From Rothia mucilaginosa ATCC 25296 (GTDB lineage Bacteria; Actinomycetota; Actinomycetes; Actinomycetales; Micrococcaceae), in contig NZ_ACVO01000017.1 of assembly GCF_000175615.1 (NCBI RefSeq), positions 1 through 64,000 on the forward strand: a stretch of DNA of 64,000 nucleotides. Direction: 5' to 3'. Of this stretch, positions 8,070 to 15,366 are shown in pieces. Numbering within the stretch: the first letter of the stretch is position 1; each line of letters begins with the position of its first letter. The notes beneath the pieces were generated by a model. The model had not been told where the DNA came from. It did no database searches and saw only the letters and a list, made by a program, of their open reading frames with translations. The translations under genes were made by a program, and so were the position numbers.

Positions 8070-10295
8070 TTACTGGAGGACGTCACCGTCATCAGCACCG
8101 AACTGGTTCGGCTGTACGGGCTGTACGGGCTGGTTGGGCTGTGCAGGCTGCTGAGCAGTCTGACCGGGCTGAACCGGCTGAGCGGGCTGCTCAGTCGGAG
8201 GGATATACGCGGGCATTGCCTTGGTCGGTTCGTTCTCGCCGTAGTTCAGGCCGTGTTGCGGGGTGAACACCTGAGTCGGCGAATCATCACCCGCAGCGTA
8301 GGCGGTGTTCTGCGCCGGGTAGCCCCCCTGTGCCTGGTAACCGGGCTGAGCGGCATAGCCATTCTGAGCAGCGTAGCCGCCCTGTGCCTGGTAGCCGTTC
8401 TGCGCGTCAGCCTGGGTTGCGCCGTAACCGGTCGCAACACCCGCCGCCGCGCCCAGTGCCGCAGCCGAAGCGGCACGACGCTCACGGCCCTTCGCACGAG
8501 CCGCCGCAATCTTCTTGCGGAACAGGAAGAGCAGAATCAGGATGAGCAGTAGCAGACCCACAATAACCGCATCCACGATTACGTCAGTCATGCTCAGACC
8601 GGACACCGGAATAGTCAACGCGTTACCGCTAAACACACCGTTCTCACTCTTGACGCTCAGCTCGCCACCATTGACGGTGAACTGCACACCGGCACGCGCC
8701 AAATCATAGTTGAGGGTGTTCACCTTCTGCTGGTCCAGCGAGGAGAAGGTCGGTGCCTTGAAAGTGAGTTCGTAAGGAACACGGTAGTAGTTACCCAGCT
8801 TCTGAGCGAGCTTAATATCCGGCTTCAGAGTGTAGTCACTGCCGAAGGGGTGGTAGCCACCGGAGCGGGTAACGGTCACCTTCGATTCGGGCAGGTATTC
8901 ATTCAGTCGCTGGTTGAACTCAGCTTCGTCTTTACCGCGAACCTTCACGCTCACGATGGTGGCGTCGCCGTCCTGGCGGACCTCAGTCTCGTCATTGCTA
9001 CCACCAGCAAAAGCATTCTTCAGAGCCTCTTCTGCACCAGCTACGTCAGAGCTCGGGAAGGAGTAGAGGAAACGTGCCTCCATGGAACCGTCCAGGCCCA
9101 GGGAAGTAGCCACCTTCATGCCCTTCATAGCCACCTGCTGCGAAAGGTAACGGCTCAGGTGAAGGACGCTCTTCGAAGAGGAAGAGCCAGAGTTGCCGGT
9201 GTTATCAACCTGATAGCTGTGGCCGGAGCTGTCCTTCAGGATGACTTCCAGGCCGTTGCCTTCCGGAGAACACAGCAGCGAGCAGTCCAGCACGCCCTTC
9301 ATGGTCTTACGCACATAGAAGGTCTTCGACTCTTCCTTGACCTCTCGGGTGTAGCTCAAATCGGTGGTACCTGCACCCAGCAGCTTCTTCAGCTTAGTGT
9401 TCAGGTCGTCCAGGGAGGATGCGCTGAAGGTCAGGGTACGACCCACTTCTTCCTTCGCCGCACTGGTAGAAGCAGATGGAGCCATGTAGGTTGCCTGGGA
9501 AGACTCCAGACCCTTCTTCAGCTCGGAGCCTTCAGGCTTGACCTGGTTCAGGTAGGCGTCGATCGCAGCAGCGGTCTCCGAGTTCATGATGTCCTTCGCT
9601 ACGAAGGAGGCAGTAGCAGAGTAGCCACCGTCCTTTTCCTGAAGCTCAAGAACCATCGCCTTGAATCCACGGTCCTGCACGTCCTTCGCAGAGATAGTGG
9701 AACCGCCGGAATTCTTTACTTCCTTCTCGCCAAACTTCACAGTGGTTTCGCTGCCGCTGCTGTTGAACACACTGTTCTTGTTGGAGGATTCAATCACGCC
9801 ATCAACAACAAGAGCTTCGGGGACCCAATCCAGCAGCTCCTTCGAGCTGAAGTTTTCCTTCACCTGGATACCCTGCACCAGGCCCTGCTCGGTATTGAGA
9901 ATAGTGACGGTAGGCTCGGTCTTGGAACCAGCAGCCTTCAGGATAGAAGCAACCTTGTTACGGTACTCATCCACAGAGGAGAAGGGAATGGTGAAGGTCG
10001 CACGTGCCTTGTCACCCTCAGACTGAATACCACCGTATTCCAGGCCCTCGGGCAGGTGCTTACGCACGGACGCATCCAGAGCCTCCGAACCACCCCTAAT
10101 CTTGTCCTTGTTGTCCTTGAGGTTAAAGGAAACCTGCATGGTACGGGTGCCCTTCTCGGCACTCTCAAGGCCCAGCTGAGTCTCAATCTTCGCACCGCAG
10201 GCGCTCAGAATCAGGGCGGCAATGGTCAGCAGAACCGCCAGGAACATCCAGCGCTGACGAGCCGGTGCACTCGGGGCGTGAGTCATTGCGTGCAT
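8070..10295 (-). CDS. Large LppM-like membrane-anchored lipoprotein
   Basis: This 741-residue envelope protein has a signal peptide with lipobox (ILSAC, near residue 33) and a long extracytoplasmic part of beta-rich character that begins with an LppM-like segment (TRTMQVSFNLKDNKDKIRGG). One hydrophobic helix follows near residue 580 (VGLLLLILILLFLF), then a basic stretch and a cytosolic tail made of Gly/Tyr/Gln/Ala repeats (QNGYQAQGGYAAQNGYAAQ) ending in Pro/Gln repeats. The gene starts one base after the stop codon of the preceding membrane-protein gene, so the two are co-translated. The start is ATG at 10295 or 10286. LppM-family proteins are envelope proteins of unclear function, and nothing more specific can be said. 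Confidence 0.7.
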   Translation of the reverse strand: MHAMTHAPSAPARQRWMFLAVLLTIAALILSACGAKIETQLGLESAEKGTRTMQVSFNLKDNKDKIRGGSEALDASVRKHLPEGLEYGGIQSEGDKARATFTIPFSSVDEYRNKVASILKAAGSKTEPTVTILNTEQGLVQGIQVKENFSSKELLDWVPEALVVDGVIESSNKNSVFNSSGSETTVKFGEKEVKNSGGSTISAKDVQDRGFKAMVLELQEKDGGYSATASFVAKDIMNSETAAAIDAYLNQVKPEGSELKKGLESSQATYMAPSASTSAAKEEVGRTLTFSASSLDDLNTKLKKLLGAGTTDLSYTREVKEESKTFYVRKTMKGVLDCSLLCSPEGNGLEVILKDSSGHSYQVDNTGNSGSSSSKSVLHLSRYLSQQVAMKGMKVATSLGLDGSMEARFLYSFPSSDVAGAEEALKNAFAGGSNDETEVRQDGDATIVSVKVRGKDEAEFNQRLNEYLPESKVTVTRSGGYHPFGSDYTLKPDIKLAQKLGNYYRVPYELTFKAPTFSSLDQQKVNTLNYDLARAGVQFTVNGGELSVKSENGVFSGNALTIPVSGLSMTDVIVDAVIVGLLLLILILLFLFRKKIAAARAKGRERRAASAAALGAAAGVATGYGATQADAQNGYQAQGGYAAQNGYAAQPGYQAQGGYPAQNTAYAAGDDSPTQVFTPQHGLNYGENEPTKAMPAYIPPTEQPAQPVQPGQTAQQPAQPNQPVQPVQPNQFGADDGDVLQ

Positions 10296-10296
10296 A

Positions 10297-11415
10297 CTAG
10301 GCTCCCATCAGGCGAATAGCCACGTAGTAAACAATCATGGAGGCAAAAACCCAAGCAGTGCTCAACGCTGCATGCATGATAATCGGGGACTTCTCGAAGC
10401 GGCCCAGACGGTTCAGACCCAGGTAGGTGAGCGCCTCGCCCGAGAACACGGCGAAAGCAAGCACCAGGCCCATGAGCATGGTCAGGAAGAACGCCCCGCC
10501 ACCGCTACGGGTGAGGCTCAAGAAGAAGATGAGCAGGTTCAGCACCAGGAACGAAGGAATCAGCGCCAAAGAAGACACCGACACCGCGTGCATGCTCGCG
10601 GTGAAGGATGCCGGAGCCTTGCCAATGCGCGCGGTCAGCTGCAGCTGCACACCGCGCAGAACCTGCACACCAAAGATGGCGAGAGCCATCAGCACGTACG
10701 CCAGAATCATGCGTCCGGTCGGTACAGCCTGTGCGGCGTAGGCACCACCGTAGGCGGCACCACTTCGGCCACCAAACATGTATCCCAACATGGACATCAT
10801 GACAACCGCCGCCAGAATTACCAGCCGGCTGAAGAAGAACGCGCCCGCCAGCGCCTGCAGAGTCGTGGGAACAATCCAACCCCACACACCTGCGGAAGAG
10901 ATGCGGGCGTGCGCGGTCGCCGGGTTGCTGGAGAAAACGTCCAGGAACGCGTTCCAGGTAGCACCCAGCGCCTTCACTGCCGGATGCGGTGCGCTCGGCG
11001 CATAGGTTGCCTGGCCGGGCTGACCCGGCTGAGCGGCACCCGGCTGAGCGGTACCAGGCTGAGGTGCATCGAGCTGGGGTGCGGCGGCAGGCTGACCGGG
11101 CTGCGCGGGGGCTGCCTGAGCCTCAGCATTCGGCTGTGCATTAGCGTTTACTTGAGCGGGCTGAGGCGCCTGCTGAGGCTGAACGGGCTGCTGCGGTGCT
11201 ACCGGCGCGGCAGGCTGAGCAGCATTACCCTGCTGGCTCGGCTGCACGGGCTGACTCGACTGCATGGGCTGGCTCGGCTGGGCAGCCTGAGTTGCGTTAC
11301 CCGGCTGAGCAGCCTGACCCGGAAGCGAAGCATCCTGCGCGGGGTGTGCGCCGGCGTCGTAGCCGTAGCCGCCGGCTGCACCCTGCGACGGGTTGTTGGG
11401 AGTGTTCTCCGACAT
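10297..11415 (-). CDS. Pro/Gln/Ala-rich multi-pass membrane protein
   Basis: I do not recognise a characterised family. The 372 residues divide into a cytosolic half (1-165) made almost wholly of Ala, Pro and Gln, with AQPGQPG-type repeats, and a membrane half with about five or six hydrophobic segments reminiscent of the YIP1-type membrane fold. The start ATG at 11415 has GAGAGGA about 6 bases upstream; an in-frame upstream ATG at 11511 was rejected because it lacks a ribosome-binding site. It is directly coupled to the LppM-like gene downstream, and both carry low-complexity cytosolic tails, so they may work together. Confidence 0.65.
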   Translation of the reverse strand: MSENTPNNPSQGAAGGYGYDAGAHPAQDASLPGQAAQPGNATQAAQPSQPMQSSQPVQPSQQGNAAQPAAPVAPQQPVQPQQAPQPAQVNANAQPNAEAQAAPAQPGQPAAAPQLDAPQPGTAQPGAAQPGQPGQATYAPSAPHPAVKALGATWNAFLDVFSSNPATAHARISSAGVWGWIVPTTLQALAGAFFFSRLVILAAVVMMSMLGYMFGGRSGAAYGGAYAAQAVPTGRMILAYVLMALAIFGVQVLRGVQLQLTARIGKAPASFTASMHAVSVSSLALIPSFLVLNLLIFFLSLTRSGGGAFFLTMLMGLVLAFAVFSGEALTYLGLNRLGRFEKSPIIMHAALSTAWVFASMIVYYVAIRLMGA

Positions 11416-11644
11416 TGAGATCCTCTCGTATGGTGTGTGGAAGCAACACCTACCGGCTGAATCGGCATCTACCGGCGGCATCACACTGTCTTTCGTGACA
11501 AGACTCTTCAACCCTACCGTATTGAACGCTATGGTGCGTCTTCGTTCGTCATTTACTCATTTTCATCACCGTTGATGCATTCCATGAACAAAAATAGGCA
11601 CCCTGAGTGCACGACAAAAGAGCACGAAAAGAGGGCACGAAAAA

Positions 11645-11685
11645 GCCCCGCCCGCCGACAAGTGGGTGAAGTCGACGGGCGGGGC
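11645..11685 (-). terminator. Terminator of tRNA-Met
   Basis: A 15 bp GC-rich stem (GCCCCGCCCG with CGGGCGGGGC at its base) is followed on the minus strand by a run of five T. It lies immediately downstream of the tRNA. Confidence 0.8.
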
Positions 11686-11687
11686 CG

Positions 11688-11761
<74 letters not shown>

Positions 11762-11876
11762 ATCCGGTGCAGTGACGGCACGCTATGGGTGCCAGCACCA
11801 TCCTCTAGAGTACCTGAACGGCGGCTGAGAACGAAAAACACTCTACTCCTACTCAACGCTCAGAATCTAGAGAAGC

Positions 11877-13082
11877 TTAGCGGCGCGAATCCAGGTAGCG
11901 CTGGTACGGAGCGTCACTCACGTACAGCTCCTCGAAGGTGCGCCAGGTGTTCTCAGCACTGTGGAAGCCCACGATACGGCGGGACTCGCGGCCCATCTGC
12001 TCGCGCTCAGCGGCGGGCAGGGAGAGCACCGCCTCCAGCTTCTTCGCCAAATCCTGAGCGTTATTGGGTTCGAAGAGGTAGCCGTTCACACCGTCCTCCA
12101 CCAGGTGCGGCAGAGCCAGCGCGTTCGCGAGCACCACGGGGGTGGAGGCGCTCATCGCCTCCAGGGAAACCAGGGACTGCAGCTCGGCGGTACCGGGCTG
12201 GCAGAACACGTCAGCCATCTGGTACACCTCGGGCAGATGCTCATCCGGAACGAAGCCACGGAAAATCACACGGTCGGACACGCCGCAATCGTGTGCCTTC
12301 TGCTCGAGAGCCTCACGCAGCTCGCCGCCACCGGCAATATCCAGCACCACGTGCTCGAGGGTATCGGGCAGCAGGGAGAGTGCCTCGATGAGCACGTCCA
12401 CGTTCTTCTCTTCGGCAAGGCGACCCACGAAGGCAATACGCAGCTCACCGGGAACCTTACCGGCGTCCGCTCCCTCAGGCAACTCGTAGTCGCTGATTTC
12501 AATACCGTTAGAAACCGGCATGACGGGGCGGTCAAAATGACCCAGGTCGCGCATCGCATCCGCACCGATCTGGGTGGGGGTGGTAACGACCGCAGTCTTG
12601 GAGAAGCAGAAACGCATGTCCTTCCAGGTGACCTTCTCAATCACACGCTTCACGGGATCGGGGAAGGGCAGGAACGGGTCAAGGTTCGCCGGCATGAAGT
12701 GGTTCGTTGCGATGACACGGATACCGCGGCGCTTCGCCTGGAAAATCAGGGCTCGGCCAATAATGTAGTGGCACTGCACGTGCACCACGTCCGGGCGCAC
12801 CTCGTCAAGGATTGCACCAACCTCGGACCAAATCTCCCAGGGGATGCAGATGCGGTTCGTCTCGTGGGTCGGAGGCAGGTGCGAACGCAGACGATGCTCA
12901 ACAATGCCGCCCTCTACTTCGGTGCGGTAGCTGGGGCCGGGGATGGGGCTGGCGGCGACTACGTGCACGGAGTGGCCTCGCTTGAGCATGGAGGTGGCGA
13001 GGCGGTGACCGAATTGTGCTGCACCGTTGATGTCCGGCGGGTAGGTTTCTGCGCCAATCAGAATCGTCTTTGCCTGTTCCAT
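11877..13082 (-). CDS. GT4-family glycosyltransferase
   Basis: This 401-residue protein has the two Rossmann domains of a GT-B enzyme. The N-terminal domain contains YPPDINGAAQFGHRLA, the acceptor-side glycine loop. The C-terminal donor domain contains FVGRLAEEKNVD and the E-x7-E region (EAMSASTPVVLANALALPHL). It resembles the GT4 enzymes that glucosylate diacylglycerol or mannosylate phosphatidylinositol, so a cell-envelope glycolipid is a reasonable guess, but the acceptor cannot be read from sequence. The start ATG at 13082 has GAGGAG 7 bases upstream; ATG 13097 overlaps that site and was rejected. Nucleotide-sugar specificity is unknown. Confidence 0.85.
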   Translation of the reverse strand: MEQAKTILIGAETYPPDINGAAQFGHRLATSMLKRGHSVHVVAASPIPGPSYRTEVEGGIVEHRLRSHLPPTHETNRICIPWEIWSEVGAILDEVRPDVVHVQCHYIIGRALIFQAKRRGIRVIATNHFMPANLDPFLPFPDPVKRVIEKVTWKDMRFCFSKTAVVTTPTQIGADAMRDLGHFDRPVMPVSNGIEISDYELPEGADAGKVPGELRIAFVGRLAEEKNVDVLIEALSLLPDTLEHVVLDIAGGGELREALEQKAHDCGVSDRVIFRGFVPDEHLPEVYQMADVFCQPGTAELQSLVSLEAMSASTPVVLANALALPHLVEDGVNGYLFEPNNAQDLAKKLEAVLSLPAAEREQMGRESRRIVGFHSAENTWRTFEELYVSDAPYQRYLDSRR

Positions 13083-13315
13083 GACGGGGCTCCTCATCGG
13101 GGTGTAGTGTGTCGGTGACTTTGGGGTTTCGGGTGCGACGGTGCGCCGCTTCTACCTCTGTCTGCCGCGTGCACCGGGTGGGTCCAGTACGTACAGCACT
13201 TGTCTATTCTACCTGTGAGCTGCGTCCTTCTCCGACTTATGGCGGGCGGCTTTGGCTGGGAGTTACCTCTAAACCTCCCGTTGAAACAGAAGCCAGCAGC
13301 CTGCCTGTAGACACA

Positions 13316-13347
13316 CAAACGCCCCGATACGAATATCGGGGCGTTTT
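13316..13347. terminator. Bidirectional terminator
   Basis: AACGCCCCGATA pairs with TATCGGGGCGTT, with TTTT on the plus side. It lies downstream of the DUF1469-like gene. The rest of the 13083-13408 gap holds only the glycosyltransferase ribosome-binding site, and I see no other element in it. Confidence 0.7.
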
Positions 13348-13408
13348 GATGCTTGGCGTTAAACCTGTACCGGTTTTAGCGGCGGCTAGGTTTAGCGGCG
13401 AACAGTGT

Positions 13409-14281
13409 TTAGCGGCGAACCAGGCGGTTCAGGAAGTGCAGGACGGTTGCAATGGATGCGCCCAGTGCTGCGAAGGACTTCCAGCGTGCCTGCAGAACCT
13501 CGGGCTTGCGCACGTTCTCTGCCAGGCCGCGGCCGGTAGCTGCTGCACCTGCGGCAACCTCGGAGGGCACTGCCTTGAGAGCGTCCAGAGCCTGCTGGGT
13601 GTTGTTCTGAACGTCGCCGGTGTAGGACTGCAGGTCATCGCGCAGGGCTGCCAGGTGCTGGCGGCGTTCTGCGGTGCGCTGCTTGAGCTCTTCGAAGGTC
13701 GGCGGCTTGGGCTCTTCCTCGCCGCGTGCCTTGCGCTCTTCAGCTTCCTGACGTGCGCGTTCTGCTGCTTCTTCAGCTTCCTTAGCCTTCTGCTCTGCAC
13801 GCTCTGCCTGTTCCTTCTTCAGGCGCTCAGCGGACATGGCGGTACCTTCCTTGAGTACGCCGAGGTCGAAGAGCAGACCGAAGATTGCGGATTCGGGCTT
13901 GAACGGCAGCTGTGCCTTGACCTTCTTCAGACCGACCAGGGCGCAGATTGCCAGGACGATGAGGAAGATGAGGGCGAAGACCAGCGCGGATGCCCAGTAG
14001 GGCATGACGGTGCCGAGGCCGAGGATTGCTGCGGCGACCAGCGCAATGATCAGGAACAGACCGAAGACTGCTGCGACGCCGAAGAAGGCTGCACCCTTAC
14101 CAACGGCGATGCCCTTGGTCTTCAGCTCGTGCTTTGCAATCTGGATTTCGTCCTTGACCTGGCTGGGTCCGAGGGTCTTGAAGGTTTTGCCAGCGTCGAT
14201 GATGTTCGCGACGCCGGACTTAATCCCGCTGATGCCAGCAAAGAAACGCTTAGGTGCCTTGGGATTAGTAGTAGTGGTCAT
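13409..14281 (-). CDS. DUF1469 / holin-superfamily-III-like membrane protein
   Basis: This 290-residue protein has about 55 cytosolic residues, two close hydrophobic helices (roughly 62-90 and 95-118), then a long, highly charged coiled coil of Glu/Ala/Arg/Lys (about 150-205) and an amphipathic C-terminal region ending LHFLNRLVRR. The N-terminal half matches the actinobacterial DUF1469 phage-holin-like family; despite the family name, the context is chromosomal and non-phage. The ATG at 14281 has GGAGAGG 5 bases upstream and was preferred to the GTG two codons earlier. The function is unknown; a membrane-organising role is a guess. Confidence 0.7.
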   Translation of the reverse strand: MTTTTNPKAPKRFFAGISGIKSGVANIIDAGKTFKTLGPSQVKDEIQIAKHELKTKGIAVGKGAAFFGVAAVFGLFLIIALVAAAILGLGTVMPYWASALVFALIFLIVLAICALVGLKKVKAQLPFKPESAIFGLLFDLGVLKEGTAMSAERLKKEQAERAEQKAKEAEEAAERARQEAEERKARGEEEPKPPTFEELKQRTAERRQHLAALRDDLQSYTGDVQNNTQQALDALKAVPSEVAAGAAATGRGLAENVRKPEVLQARWKSFAALGASIATVLHFLNRLVRR

Positions 14282-14608
14282 GACCACCTCTCCGTGACGT
14301 GTTTTTGGAGGCTTCTTTTTCGCACTCCACCTCCTATAGTTTAGCCCCTTATGATACCTCCGCGTGACCGTTTGGGTGGGGGTTTGCGCTATCTCTTCAG
14401 GTATTTTCGACTTTCTGAAGGCTGCATTGAGCTGCAGGCGTAGCTTTCTGGGTTTGGTTGCGCCTGTGGATTTGCTCTGGAGTAGGCGTAAGAGGATGCC
14501 GATGCGCCGCTCCCCCGCTACGCGCCGAGTGGGCGTGTGGCGTGTGTGGGCAGAGAACTTCTCTGTGCGTTAGATTTCACATTTTTACAGGGTACATTTT
14601 TGCAGGGT

Positions 14609-15016
14609 GAAGTATCTTTGCCTCGCCGGGGGGCGCAAGCCCGAGGGGTTGCTGGTTCACGACTTGGGGAGAACGTTCCGACTGGACTCGATACAGCGGG
14701 GTGACGGTTTTTCCGAGCGCGCGAGGAACCAAAAATCTTTGCCTCGCCGAGGGCGTAAGCCCGAGTGGTTACTGATTCATGACTTGGAGAGAACGTTCTG
14801 ACTGGACTCGAACCAGCGAGGCGAAGATTTTCCGAGCGCGCGAGGAAGTAAAAAACCGTTATCCCGCCGAGGGCGTAAGCCCGAGGGGTTACTGGTTCAC
14901 GGTTGGTTCACGGTTTGGAGAGAACGTTCCGTCTGGACTCGAACCAGACGGAACCCGAAGGGAGCGCCCCAGCGCTCACGTAGGGTGGAGTGGTTACTGG
15001 TTCGAGCCAGAGGAAC
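14609..15016. repeat. Tandem array of about 120 bp units built from tRNA-Asn fragments
   Basis: Three units begin near 14612, 14732 and 14852 (first period exactly 120 bases; the third unit carries an 11-base insertion that duplicates GGTTCACG). Each has GGGCGTAAGCCCGAG (or a close variant), a plus-sense segment like the 3' half of tRNA-Asn (GGGGTTACTGGTTCAC), then GAGAACGTTC, then a minus-sense T arm (CTGGACTCGAACCAG; 14682, 14802, 14933). A fourth partial plus-sense copy is at 14990-15010. The minus strand of units 1 and 2 ends in oligo-T. The array lies just downstream of tRNA-Asn. It is not CRISPR. Confidence 0.75.
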
Positions 15017-15019
15017 GTA

Positions 15020-15062
15020 TATAGCAGGAGCCCCGGAACTTCGTTCCGGGGCTCCTGCTATA
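15020..15062 (-). terminator. Terminator of tRNA-Asn, perfect 20 bp stem
   Basis: A perfect 20 bp inverted repeat (arms 15020-15039 and 15043-15062) with a 3-base loop lies directly after the 3' end of tRNA-Asn. It is unusually long for a terminator and lacks a T run. Confidence 0.65.
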
Positions 15063-15066
15063 TTTG

Positions 15067-15139
15067 CTCCCCCGACTGGACTCGAACCAGTAACCCTTCG
15101 ATTAACAGTCGAATGCTCTGCCAATTGAGCTACGGGGGA
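15067..15139 (-). tRNA. tRNA-Asn (anticodon GTT)
   Basis: A 73-base cloverleaf is read on the minus strand: acceptor TCCCCCG/CGGGGGA, D arm GCTCAATTGGCAGAGC, anticodon loop CTGTTAA with GTT, T arm CTGGTTCGAGTCCAG, discriminator G. CCA is not encoded. The D and anticodon arms are typical of actinobacterial tRNA-Asn. Confidence 0.95.
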
Positions 15140-15297
15140 TTATTTTGTTTTCGTTGCTGGTTTCCCTTGCAACGAGTAATAACTATACCGGGGCTGTTTG
15201 GGCTCCGCAACTTGAAATGCTATGAAGTGCATCACTTTTGGGGTGTGTGGTTGGCTGTGTGGCTGGATTGGGTGGTGCAGGCTCCGGCGAACCCGCG

Positions 15298-15352
15298 GTA
15301 TTCCCCGGCAACCTGCAGAACACAGGACATTCGGCAGGTAGCCGGGGTATTC
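15298..15352 (-). terminator. Imperfect hairpin after dnaG
   Basis: GTATTCCCCGGC plus ACCTGC pair with GCAGGT and GCCGGGGTATTC around a 17-base loop, 15 bases past the dnaG stop codon. No U run follows. Confidence 0.5.
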
Positions 15353-15366
15353 ACAAGGAACCGTAC

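Noticed and set aside
13409..14281. Prophage holin
   Set aside because: The family name is holin-like, but there are no other phage genes and the gene sits among chromosomal housekeeping genes.
14609..14960. Possible CRISPR array
   Set aside because: Repeats are 120 bases long and contain tRNA arms; no 20-50 base repeats with unique spacers, and no cas genes.
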